Assembly (NCBI GenBank): GCA_014859965.1
Contig: JACZKQ010000186.1
Span: 1-64,000, forward strand
Length of the DNA: 64,000 nucleotides
Origin: Phycisphaerae bacterium
Lineage (GTDB): Bacteria > Planctomycetota > Phycisphaerae > Sedimentisphaerales > Anaerohalosphaeraceae
Reading direction: 5' to 3'
Position numbers and translations under genes: made by a program. Below the pieces are notes generated by a model. That model was given only the letters and a program-made list of their open reading frames with translations. It did not search any database and had not been told where the DNA came from. Below, piece after piece: positions 41,987 through 53,200 of this stretch (the stretch's first letter is position 1; every line of letters begins with the position of its first letter).

Positions 41987-43839
41987 AGCTTGCAGGTATT
42001 CTGATCGGCCTGGCTGCGGTTTTCAACGCAGGCGCCAAAGGCGGGACGCTTTCATCGCCGGACGGCAATGTGACAGCGACCGTGACTGTCGCCGACAGCG
42101 ACGGCCTGACGCAATGTCTGCTTTGGCGCGTGGCGTACAAGGGCAAAGCGGTCATTGCCGATTCGCCGCTGATGTTCGAACTGAAGGAGATGCCCGCACT
42201 GGGAATCGGCTGCCGGATCACGGATGTCGGCCGCCGTACACATGATGAAACGTGGCGGCCGGTATATGGCGAGCGCAGCGCAATACGCGACCATTACAAC
42301 CAGATGGACGTGGATATCCGCGACGAGCAGAACAGGCGGCTTCGCCTCACGGTCCGCGCCTACGATGCCGGCGTCGCCCTGCAATACACATTTCCAGAGC
42401 AGTCGACGATGCAGACCTTCACCATAAAGGCCGAGCGCACGCAGTTTCGCTTCACTGCAAATCACACGGCATGGGCGGTGTACTCGGCGCAGGGCGTCTA
42501 CAGCAGGGTGACTCTCAGCGAGATCAAACCCAACTGCGAGCGGCCCTTGACCATCGAATTGGCCGGCGGCCCAGCCGTCGCCGTCGCCGAGGCCGCGCTG
42601 GTCGATTACGCAAGGATGCGATTGCAGCCGGTCGCCGGCGTGCCTTTCGCCGTCGAGAGCATGCTGGCAGGCGACGTGCAGGCTAAAACGCCGTACAGCA
42701 CGCCGTGGCGCGTCCTGATGATCGCCGACGACGCCTGCGGACTTCTGGAGCAAAACGACTTCATCCGCAATCTCAACGCCCCCTGCGCCATCCAGGACAC
42801 GTCATGGATCAAGCCCGGCAAGGTCATACGCGAAGTAACGCTGACAACCGAAGGCGGCAAGGCCTGCGTCGATTTCGCCGTCCAACGCGGCTTGCAGTAC
42901 GTCGAATACGACGCCGGCTGGTACGGCCACGAATACGACAACGCCTCCGACGCCACGACGATCACCGTCGATCCGAAACGCTCGCCGGGTCCGCTGGACC
43001 TGCACGAGGTGATCCGATACGCCGATGAACGGAACATCGGGATTATCGTCTATGTCAACCAGCGGGCACTGGAGCGCCAGTTGGATGAGATCCTGCCCTT
43101 ATACCGCAGTTGGGGCATCAAGGGCGTCAAGTACGGTTTCGTGCGGGTCGGCGATCAGAAGTGGACGACGTGGCTGCACGAGGCGATCCGCAAAGCGGCC
43201 GACAACCACCTGATGCTCGACATCCACGACGAGTACCGGCCCACCGGCTACAGCCGCACGTACCCCAACCTCATGACGATGGAGGGCATTCGCGGCAACG
43301 AGGAGATGCCCACCGCCGAGGAGAACTTAATCTTGCCGTTTACCCGCTACCTGTGCGGCGCCGGCGACTATACAATCTGCTGGTACAGCGGCCGTGTGAA
43401 GAACAGCAACGCCCATCAGTTGGCGGCAGCGGTAGTCTGTTACAGCCCGTGGCAGTTCCTCTACTGGTACGACCGCCCGGCCATGTACAAGGGCGAGCCG
43501 GAACTGGAGTTCTTCAAGCACGTCCCCACGGTCTGGGACGACACACGCGTACTGCACGGCAGAATCGGAGAGTACGTCACGCTGGCCCGCCGCAGCGGCG
43601 ACGCATGGTTTGTCGGCACGATGAATGCCGTCAAACGGCGGCAGATCGACATCCCGCTCGCGTTTCTTGAGCCGGGCCGGGAATATACGGCACATGTCTA
43701 CGGCGACGCAAAACCCGACGGCAGCGACCGTTTGGGCGTAACCACCCGGCATTGCACAGTCGATTCAACAACAACGCTGACGGGGGACATGGCCTCCAAC
43801 GGCGGTCAGGCGATCCACCTGATCCCGGTCGGCCGATAG
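41983..43839 (+). CDS. GH97 family glycoside hydrolase
   Basis: An exported 618-residue enzyme. A short signal (GILIGLAAVFNAGAKG) is followed by the N-terminal beta-sandwich (LSSPDGNVTATVTVADSDGL) and the TIM barrel with FAVQRGLQYVEYDAGWYGHE, GIKGVKYGFVRVGDQKW and NLMTMEGIRGNEE. In retaining GH97 alpha-galactosidases an Asp follows the KxDF strand; here the sequence is KYGF with Gly, as in the inverting SusB-type alpha-glucosidases. The Glu residues of MTMEGIRGNEE fit that mechanism. It probably releases glucose from alpha-glucans (inference). Translation is coupled to the HD gene. Confidence 0.9.
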   Translation: MKLAGILIGLAAVFNAGAKGGTLSSPDGNVTATVTVADSDGLTQCLLWRVAYKGKAVIADSPLMFELKEMPALGIGCRITDVGRRTHDETWRPVYGERSAIRDHYNQMDVDIRDEQNRRLRLTVRAYDAGVALQYTFPEQSTMQTFTIKAERTQFRFTANHTAWAVYSAQGVYSRVTLSEIKPNCERPLTIELAGGPAVAVAEAALVDYARMRLQPVAGVPFAVESMLAGDVQAKTPYSTPWRVLMIADDACGLLEQNDFIRNLNAPCAIQDTSWIKPGKVIREVTLTTEGGKACVDFAVQRGLQYVEYDAGWYGHEYDNASDATTITVDPKRSPGPLDLHEVIRYADERNIGIIVYVNQRALERQLDEILPLYRSWGIKGVKYGFVRVGDQKWTTWLHEAIRKAADNHLMLDIHDEYRPTGYSRTYPNLMTMEGIRGNEEMPTAEENLILPFTRYLCGAGDYTICWYSGRVKNSNAHQLAAAVVCYSPWQFLYWYDRPAMYKGEPELEFFKHVPTVWDDTRVLHGRIGEYVTLARRSGDAWFVGTMNAVKRRQIDIPLAFLEPGREYTAHVYGDAKPDGSDRLGVTTRHCTVDSTTTLTGDMASNGGQAIHLIPVGR

Positions 43840-43916
43840 AACCATCAAGGGAACCAGGACTGCGAGACGCTTCATGTCGGAGAGAGTATGCACCCTCCAC
43901 AGCGGCGCCTTGCGGC

Positions 43917-44423
43917 TCAGGGGGTTGGCAGGATGGTTTGTGGCCTGCGTCTGGGGGTGGTCCCAAAAAAGATGAATGTCGTCAGGAGCAGGGCGGCCCC
44001 CGCGGTAAAAATCACTCTGCGATTCTGGGGTTCGGCGCACCGGTGCACCCATTCGGGGATGAGGGGCTGTTGGGTTTGTTTGTCGAGTTCTTCCAGGAGC
44101 GCCTCCTTGGCGGCCGTGAGGTGTTCGTCCGACGCCTTGGGCAGGGCGACCCCGTCGCCGGCGGGCTGGCGGCCAAAGGTGATGGTCTGGAGTTTGACCA
44201 GCAGGTCGGGGTTCTGTCGGAGCTGCACGATCTGCGCTTCGTATGCCGCCGTCAGCCGGCGGATGCGCTCGTTGCCTTCTTCGATAAGCCCCAGGTGGAC
44301 GCGGTTCTGATAATAATTGCTGATTTCCGGCTCGACGAGGATAGACAGGGCGATAGCGCCGGCGCCGATGGTGAAGAAGACGCAGAACAGTACATAACGC
44401 AAGAAAAGGACTCCTTTGTTCAT
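43917..44423 (-). CDS. Two-helix membrane protein with coiled coil
   Basis: A 168-residue hypothetical protein. Helix one is at residues 5 to 28 (VLFLRYVLFCVFFTIGAGAI), helix two near residues 138 to 155 (VIFTAGAALLLTTFIFFG). Between them lies a charged alpha-helical stretch (EEGNERIRRLTAAYEAQIVQ) likely to form a coiled coil, and LLVKLQTITFGRQPAGD. The layout recalls septum-associated FtsB/DivIC-like proteins, but the similarity is weak and the function is unknown. The start at MNKGVLF is the most plausible. No neighbour clarifies its role. Confidence 0.65.
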   Translation of the reverse strand: MNKGVLFLRYVLFCVFFTIGAGAIALSILVEPEISNYYQNRVHLGLIEEGNERIRRLTAAYEAQIVQLRQNPDLLVKLQTITFGRQPAGDGVALPKASDEHLTAAKEALLEELDKQTQQPLIPEWVHRCAEPQNRRVIFTAGAALLLTTFIFFGTTPRRRPQTILPTP

Positions 44424-44610
44424 TTGCCCGTCCGGTTCAACGTGGCGGCGAGGCAAGCCCGCCAGCCGTCAAAAATGCCGCTTTGCCGGCATAATTAGGT
44501 TTATCGACCAGAGAGCCGTTCGGACATGAGCGCCTGAACACATGGCGTGCACCCCTGCCGCCGGCCGCGTGCGCCGCCGAGGGAAGAACGCACGCGGCCG
44601 GGATCGGTTT

Positions 44611-47600
44611 TTAGTCCATTCTGACAATGACCGTGGCTTCCCCGGCACTGCCGGCCATGAGGTCTTTGCCGTCGAGATGAATCGTCACCTGGACCATGCT
44701 CCGACCCGGGCAGGAGACCACGAGCACATACCGACCCGGTTCCGCGGCAAAGAACCAGCCGTCGCTGTCGACCTTGTACGGTTCGATTCGGCCGGCGGGC
44801 CCCTGGAGCCACACGTCGGCAGCGACAGTCAGATAGTGCTCGTCGACAACCTGCATGTGGAGATGACCTTTGTTGAGGCTGGTGAAGTCGGAGACGACGT
44901 CCAGCGCGGCGCTCTGGCCGTCAGCCAGGGCAAAATGCGATGCTTTGGAGGTGGCGACCGTGTAATAGCCGCCGATGCGGTAGTCGCCCGCGGGCAGATT
45001 CTCAACCGCGTAGGTGCCGTCGTCCTTTTGCGGAACGTACGCCCGGACGCTGTGGTCGTTGCTCAGGAGGAAAACCGCCTCGTCGCGGTCGGCTGTCAAT
45101 CTGCCGGAGACGGAGGCGGTGCATGCCGGGATGTGCATCGCAACCTCAATGTCCGCTTCGGTGGACTCCACGAGCACGGTCTTTGTGAACTGCACGAAGT
45201 CAGGACGCATGACGACGATGCGGTATATCCCGCAGGGCACGCCGGTGATCAGGTACGGTTTGCCTTCGCCCTCCGGCGCCTTTGCGCGGCCGATCTTGGC
45301 GCCCCACAAACCCGTTCCCGCCTGCACGTACACGTCCATGTCTTTAAACGCGGCGTCGGAATTGAGGTGCACTGCGATTCGCCCGGTGGACATGTGCAAT
45401 TCGCCGAGGTCGCAATCGTCGTCGCCGACTACAAGTGTGGTGAGCTTGAGCCAGTTGGGCGCCGTGTAGCGTTCGTCCTGCGGGAGCTTGTAATAAAGGC
45501 CGTAGAATCCTGCGGGCGTGCCGTGGAATCGAAAGCATCCCTGGCCGTCGCCGGTTACCCGACTCACGAACGCCAGTGCGCTGCTGTTGTACGGGTCACC
45601 CAGCATAAGCTCGGTCGCGGCAAGCGGATGGCCGTCGACGAGAAAGCGGCCGCTGAGGACGGTGGGGCCGCCAAAGTCGAGCGTCGTTTCCTCCCCGTCA
45701 ACAGGATCCACGGTTCGGCAGACCACGCCGGCGCCCCGGTAATACTCGGACCGCTGGACGTAGCATATCTGCTCGGGCAGGTGCTCGATCCTGTAGTAGC
45801 CGTTCTTGTCGGTAACCGCCGAAGCAATGCGTCCCGTGTCGCTGCTGCCCCGATAGCCGGCGGCATCCTGAACGACGATCAGGACGTTGGCCTGCGGCTT
45901 GCCCTGTTCGTCGTGGACGTGCCCATGCACTGTGCCGCCGGGGGTGAGGACGAGTTCCACGTCCTCTGCGGTTTCGGCGGAGTCGACCCGGATATTCTCG
46001 TACACCGCCGGGCTGTAGTTCGGATGCGTTACTTTGACGGTCTCCGATCGGGTGGCGAGATCGCCGAGCACAAACCGGCCGCCCGTGCTTTCGACCGCCC
46101 CGGCGGCCGAGGTGAAACGGTCGTAGTCGAACCAGAGATTGCCGCCCGCCTTTGAAAGCGGGATGATTTTGGCGCCGTTGACGGGCGTGCCGGAACCATC
46201 CACGACGCGGCCTTTGATGACGCCGCCGGGGGCCAGCGCGACGATGATCGGCTGCGGATTGGCGCCGTCGACCGGGTCGCTCCATGTCCAGGCCAGACCC
46301 TCGGCGGCGATTTGGACCTGCGCCGTACCGGGTCCGGGCGACTCGATGTCGAACTTGCCTTCCGGGTCGGTGAGTTCGTGCCAAGACATCGCTGCGGGCG
46401 TGTATGACCCGGTGAGCGATTTGAGGATTCGGACGCGGGCCTTGAAGTGCGGAACGGCCCGGCCCGTGGCGGCATTGACGACGACACCCTGCAAGCGGGG
46501 CTTGCCGCCGGGTCGAAGGCATTTCAATTCGACCTTCATGCCCTGTGTCGAGCCGGCGATGTCGGTGAGCGTCTTGCTTTCGATGTTCTCGCCGGAGAAC
46601 GTGAGGCGATACGTGCCGGGCTTGAGCCGGTCGACTACGAATGCGTCGCCGGTGACGCGGCCCTGTTTGGGGCCGGTCTTTGTCGAGTAGGCGGAGACGG
46701 TGACGTTGCCGGACGGCGGGCCGTTTATGAAATCTATTGTGCCGCTGATTAGAGTCAGACCTGCCGGTGAGTCACCGGGGATCGTCAGCATGAGAAGCCC
46801 TTCCTGCAGGGGAAGCACGGTTTCCAAGACGCTGCTGGAGAGCGATCCGCCGCCGGGATTGGGAATGTGCACCATGATAATGTAGTCGTCAGGCGCGATG
46901 TGAGTCAGCGTAAACGCGCCCGCCGCGTCGACTGTACACAAAGGGGTGCAGGTCGTGATGTTCCACCATTTGGGTTGTGCGGTTATCTTCAGGTCGGCGG
47001 CGGGTTGGCCGTCGGCGTAAGCGGCATAGCCCTCTACCGTTGTGCCTTTCTGCATCACGACGCGGGCCGGGGCGACCACGTTCGGGTCGGTCAGTTGGAC
47101 GACGCATTTGGCGGGTGCGTAGTCTCGGTGCATGGCGGTAACCAGATACGCGGTTGCCGACGGGCGGAATGCTCCCATAATGCGGCGACCGTCGGCGCCA
47201 GTGGTGATCGCGCGTCCGCTCTGTCGCTCCGTCTGGCGGCCGTAGCGTTCGCCCATCCATGTGACGTACAGATACGTGTCCTTCACTGGCCGGCCGTTGG
47301 GGTCTGCAACTTCGACCTGAACCTGGCAGCCGCGTTCGAGCCCAAAGTGCTTGACCGCCTTGGCGTCTTTTTTCAGCACAATGGACGGCTCCTCGTTCCA
47401 GTTGTCCACCCAAAGGTACTCGCGCGAGTGCAGCCGGATCTTGTAGCTGCCTTCATCGTCGATTTCGTCGATATGATAGAAGCCGTTGGCGTCGGTGACG
47501 GCCTCGAAGCGCCGAGACTTGGTGATTTCCACTCTGGCATCGACGACCGGTTTACCGGTCTGTGCATCGGTGATCAGGCCGCTGAGCACGCCCTGTGGCG

Positions 47601-48663
47601 CAAATTCAGATTGCGGCTGGTTAAGAACATGAACCTCAGGCGCCTCATTGCCTGCCGCAACGGGCTCCGGCCCCTGCGGCTGCGGTGAGGGCCCAGCCGC
47701 TGGCGCCCCAGAGTCGGTCTCTACGGCCTTGATCGGCGCCGAAGGACGGATTGTTGCACGCGGCGTAGTCGCCTCCTCCGGAATAAAGATCGCGGGAGTC
47801 ACCGACGCCTGCGGCGCTGCCGGCGCGGGCTCCTGCCGGTTGACAGACCTGTAAAGCATGACAGCCGAAACGCCGGCCGCGGCGATGAGTGCGGCGGCAA
47901 TGATCTTGACGGCCGCGGCGCCGAAAACAGTGGTGGTGCCTGCTGCCGCCGCGGGCGCCGCGGACGTCAAAGATTCAGACGGCACGAAGTCTTGCACAGC
48001 CGACGCCGAGGCGCCCCTGCCGCTCGTTACTGCTAATGTGCCGATCGCCGCCACGACGCCCGCGGTAAAGGCCTTGCCGGGCGCGGTGCGGCTGATCGTC
48101 GTCTCGACCATCGCGGCGACCCTCTCCTTTAACAGCTTGCGTCCTCGCGAGAGGCGCTGCCTCACGGCATTCTCGGAAAGGTCCAGTTGCGCCGCAAGCT
48201 CTCGGACCGATTTGTCCTGCCGGTAGAAGAGCACTAACGGCTCGCGGTACTTGAGCGGAATCTGCTGGAGGGCCTGCCGCACCACCGCCTGGCGCTCCGC
48301 GGCAGCAGCCGAGTCGTCGGCTTCGGACGCCGCCGCGTCCGCCGGTTCCACGCCATCGATGGGAACGGCCTTGCGGATCGGGTCGCGCTTCCTGTCGCGC
48401 AGGGTGTTTCGGACGGCGTTGCGGGCGATGCTGCAGAGCCAGTGCTTGAACTTGTCCAGATCCCTGAGCTGGGCCAGGTCCTTCCAGGCGTTGATGAAGG
48501 TCTGCTGGGCAAGGTCTTCGCTTTCGGCGACATCACCCAGTGCGCTGAACGTGATGCCGCAGACCAGCGACTGATAGGCCCTGACAATCGTCTCGAAAGC
48601 CGTCGTATCGCCCCGCAGGCTGGCCTCAAGCAGGCGGATTTCCTCGTGCGTTTCTCGGGTCAT
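44611..48663 (-). CDS. Membrane-tethered ECF sigma factor with long exported region
   Basis: A continuous 1350-residue protein. Residues 10 to 85 are sigma region 2 (YQSLVCGITFSALGDVAESE, EDLAQQTFINAWKDL) and 125 to 183 are region 4 (LQQIPLKYREPLVLFYRQDK, LSENAVRQRLSRGRKLL). A membrane helix spans about 247 to 270 (VFGAAAVKIIAAALIAAAGV), followed by a Pro/Ala-rich linker to residue 355. The remaining thousand residues are repeated carboxypeptidase-regulatory-like or Ig-like beta domains (LSGLITDAQTGKPVVDARVE, GGVIKGRVVDGSGTPVNGAK, GGTVHGHVHDEQGKPQANVL). The sigma domain would stay at the membrane unless released by proteolysis. AAAGGA eight bases before the ATG fixes the start. Confidence 0.88.
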   Translation of the reverse strand: MTRETHEEIRLLEASLRGDTTAFETIVRAYQSLVCGITFSALGDVAESEDLAQQTFINAWKDLAQLRDLDKFKHWLCSIARNAVRNTLRDRKRDPIRKAVPIDGVEPADAAASEADDSAAAAERQAVVRQALQQIPLKYREPLVLFYRQDKSVRELAAQLDLSENAVRQRLSRGRKLLKERVAAMVETTISRTAPGKAFTAGVVAAIGTLAVTSGRGASASAVQDFVPSESLTSAAPAAAAGTTTVFGAAAVKIIAAALIAAAGVSAVMLYRSVNRQEPAPAAPQASVTPAIFIPEEATTPRATIRPSAPIKAVETDSGAPAAGPSPQPQGPEPVAAGNEAPEVHVLNQPQSEFAPQGVLSGLITDAQTGKPVVDARVEITKSRRFEAVTDANGFYHIDEIDDEGSYKIRLHSREYLWVDNWNEEPSIVLKKDAKAVKHFGLERGCQVQVEVADPNGRPVKDTYLYVTWMGERYGRQTERQSGRAITTGADGRRIMGAFRPSATAYLVTAMHRDYAPAKCVVQLTDPNVVAPARVVMQKGTTVEGYAAYADGQPAADLKITAQPKWWNITTCTPLCTVDAAGAFTLTHIAPDDYIIMVHIPNPGGGSLSSSVLETVLPLQEGLLMLTIPGDSPAGLTLISGTIDFINGPPSGNVTVSAYSTKTGPKQGRVTGDAFVVDRLKPGTYRLTFSGENIESKTLTDIAGSTQGMKVELKCLRPGGKPRLQGVVVNAATGRAVPHFKARVRILKSLTGSYTPAAMSWHELTDPEGKFDIESPGPGTAQVQIAAEGLAWTWSDPVDGANPQPIIVALAPGGVIKGRVVDGSGTPVNGAKIIPLSKAGGNLWFDYDRFTSAAGAVESTGGRFVLGDLATRSETVKVTHPNYSPAVYENIRVDSAETAEDVELVLTPGGTVHGHVHDEQGKPQANVLIVVQDAAGYRGSSDTGRIASAVTDKNGYYRIEHLPEQICYVQRSEYYRGAGVVCRTVDPVDGEETTLDFGGPTVLSGRFLVDGHPLAATELMLGDPYNSSALAFVSRVTGDGQGCFRFHGTPAGFYGLYYKLPQDERYTAPNWLKLTTLVVGDDDCDLGELHMSTGRIAVHLNSDAAFKDMDVYVQAGTGLWGAKIGRAKAPEGEGKPYLITGVPCGIYRIVVMRPDFVQFTKTVLVESTEADIEVAMHIPACTASVSGRLTADRDEAVFLLSNDHSVRAYVPQKDDGTYAVENLPAGDYRIGGYYTVATSKASHFALADGQSAALDVVSDFTSLNKGHLHMQVVDEHYLTVAADVWLQGPAGRIEPYKVDSDGWFFAAEPGRYVLVVSCPGRSMVQVTIHLDGKDLMAGSAGEATVIVRMD

Positions 48664-48746
48664 GGTCGGATTCCTTTGCAACTGAATAATAATCGCTTCT
48701 CACCACTTCAGGAACCCGAAATCCGGAAATGTGACAGAGTGAGCGC

Positions 48747-48788
48747 AAAAAAAGACGACAGGAACACAAAGTGCATTCCTGCCGTCGG
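48747..48788 (-). terminator. Rho-independent terminator after eno
   Basis: On the minus strand GACGGCAGGAA pairs with TTCCTGTCGTC around a ten-base loop and is followed by seven T. It lies 18 bases after the enolase stop. Confidence 0.85.
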
Positions 48789-48805
48789 AAATGGCTTCCA
48801 GTCGC

Positions 48806-50177
<1,372 letters not shown>

Positions 50178-50280
50178 GGCTTATTAGGGAAAAGCGCCAA
50201 AGGTGAGCCGGCGACAGGCCCGGAGGAGGGGCCGTGCCGCCGGCGCTGCTGGATTACTGCGCGTCAGTTGGTCCGCGATT

Positions 50281-53200
50281 TTAGTGCCACACCGGGATGC
50301 CGATGACAATGGGGGGCCGGACCGCCGGAGCCTCTGTATCGGTCGCAGGTTCGGGGATTCGTGCCAGCGGCGTCCTGAGCCCTTGCGGGCCGGCCTTGAT
50401 GTTCACGACTTCGAACCGCTTCAGGGAATCATTGTACGTCAGACGGTGTTCTTTTTTAGCGTCCAAGCCTGTGAAGAAGCCCAGGCCGTCAGTCAGAGGC
50501 GTCAGTTCTCGTGTCGCGCCCCCGGTTTTCCATCCACTCGCCTGATCCATTTCTTGTTCGTCCCAGAAATACTTGTCGCCGTCTTTCCGCAACTGGAACC
50601 TGTAGTAGGGAAACCACTTGGGCTGATACCATCCGATGAAATCGTCCGGATTCTTTGGAGCGGGCGCCGTCGCATCGAGCAGCCCGACCGGTTCGTCAAT
50701 GCGTGTGACGGGCTGCTCTTTTCCGAAGCCCAGCGGGTTGGCGCCCGATTCCTCGAGGTGGTGGATGGATTGCTGGTCCATGTTCTTGAGATAGTACTGG
50801 TTTGTCCCGGCGAATCGCCCGATCGTCGTGCCGGCCATGCTCGAGGGCTCCAGCGCCCACTCGAGCCCGTCGGCGGTCTCTTTGAACGGGACCTCTATGC
50901 CGCGGCAGGCTGCGTAGAACGTGCCGTCACGCTTTAGAACGGGAAAGACAATCTCCTTGTTCAGCCTGTACCAGCCGATGAAATGGTCGTGCATGCCTTC
51001 GGCCTTGCTCTTGTCTTGCACAGCGGCACTCTCTGAACTTGCCCGCAGTAATTCGCAAAGGCGGCCGTATTGTTCCTTGAGCAATTGCCAGTGTTGGTCG
51101 AGCAGTTCCTTGTGTCCGCCGCGCGACAGCTCGCGGCAGCCTTCGGCGGTTTGCTCTATGTCGCTCAACAGCTTCACTACGGCTTCAATCCGGGCGTCGT
51201 CGAGGCCGCCCCATTCGTCCCGGCCGGGCGCGGGGCCGTTCTTGCCCTGCAGATCGTCGCAGAATTCGTTGATCTGGTCGAAATAGCCGCTCAAGGCCGC
51301 TATCTCGCCGTCATTCTGCAAATCGATGTACCTCATAAGCAAAGCGATCTTGTCCAGGCCATAGGTCACACGGCGGCCTGCGTCCTTGGGTAATGTCATA
51401 CGGCCGATTCCCGCGACGGCTGTGCCTTCGGGCATAGGAGGGAGCATTGGTGTTGCGTCTGGATGTGCCAGCCGGAATTTGCTTATGAAGGAGGCTTCCT
51501 TCCCTTCGGGCAGGTAATCGATATCTCGTATTTGCCAGCCGCCCGAGACGGGCTCCATGGATAGTCCAAACCTTGCGGTCCTGTTGCCCGGCCCTTTCGC
51601 GGGGCCGATGAGCGCTGCAGCCTGTTTATCCGACAGCAGCACCTGTTCGACCGTTGCCTCGGCGAAACTGAAGCTTCCGAGCAGTTGCTTGGATGCGCCC
51701 GCTTCGGCTGAGCCGGATTTGCACAAGTGCACGGCTGCGTGGTCGGCCCGCTGCAGGGCGCTCAGCCAGGCCCGGGCGTGGCTGAGAGGATTGGCCGGAC
51801 GGGCAATTCGCGTTTCGTATTCTCCCGCCGTGTACACGCGGATGAAGTCGCCGTCGACAACGTGTCGGTGTGTGCCCAGGATGGCGCGGAGCGTTTCTTC
51901 AAGCGTTACGTTCCAGAGGTCCCTGACCGGGATGTTTCCCTGCACCTGGTCGGAGGGGATGATGTTCTTCTTGAACGCCTTGGCCAGGATTTGCAGGGCT
52001 TCTCGGATGGACAGATCTCTTGCGAATGATATCCGCTCAATGCGTCGTTCAGTACTCGCGGAGGACGGGGGGCGGAGCGCAACGTCATTCCGTACGTCGA
52101 GGCCCAACTGTGCGGCCTCTTTGGCGGTGAAAGGCACGACTGCCCTGAGAACGCCGGAGGCGGCATCGTATTGCCAGTCAGCGGAGTCGTCCGGGGCGAT
52201 CTTTGAGCCGCCGGTGAACGGATTGACGGGGGCGGCCTTGATATACGGGCCTTTGCCGGTGCGGTCGAGCAGCGCCTGCCAGCCGCCGCTCAGATCGGGC
52301 CGCTTGCCCTCATCGAGTTCGCAATGATCCATGGCCATCCGCACGAGGTTAAGCTGTCCGATCAACTCCGCGGCACGCGTGCGGTCGGCTGCATTTATTA
52401 CCGCCGCCGAATCAGCGGCAGGTGTTGTTACCTTCGCGCCCACGGGCCGATATTCGATCTTCAGTGCGCCGTCGGCCGTCTTTTCGAGGACGCTGACATC
52501 GAACTGTCTGCCGTCGCCGGTGGTGACGAGAAGGCGGCAAGGAATGTTGGCGAGGTCGTATGCCCGGATGTTGAATTGCTCGTGGACAACGGGCGGCATC
52601 GCGGTGGGCTGAATTCCGTTCCAAAAGCTGGCGCTTCCGTTGCGCAGGATAATCAATTGCTTGTCAAAGCCCAGGTCGCCCTTCGACAACTGTCTCAGAT
52701 GCGTCCGCAGGGCGTCATTGTCTTTCTCAATGCCCACAGGCATGACGATCATCTCGCCGGTCGCCAGATCGACAAACGCCGGCGTCTCGTCGAGGTCGGG
52801 CAGGGTCGCGCGGCGGGGTTCGGCAAGCGAGACCTTGGGGGCGAGCGAGGCAAGGCCGATGGCCTCGATGCGCGGCGGGCCGTCGGCGGTTTCGGTGATG
52901 CTTGCCAGCGACCAGGCGACGGGCGTCTGGTCGCTGCCCGTGCGGGTCATTTCGATGACGGCGAGATTGCCTTGGTCGGTGAGTACGGCGGCCATGAGCC
53001 CTTCCTTGTAGTCGTACTGGGTGAGCTTGCTTTGGTGAAGCGAGCCAAGGTATTTGACCGCGGAGGCCCCGGCTTTGCCGAAATTCATACCGGCGTCGTG
53101 AAGGGGCAGTATGCGTCCGGGCGTGGAATGAAGAAGGAGCAGGCAGTTGCCGATGATCGTCAGTTCATAGGCGCTCGTATCGGCGGTGGCATACTCATCG

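Noticed and set aside
44542-46155. Plus-strand open frame opposite the sigma-fusion gene
   Set aside because: Shadow of the beta-domain region; no signal or motif.
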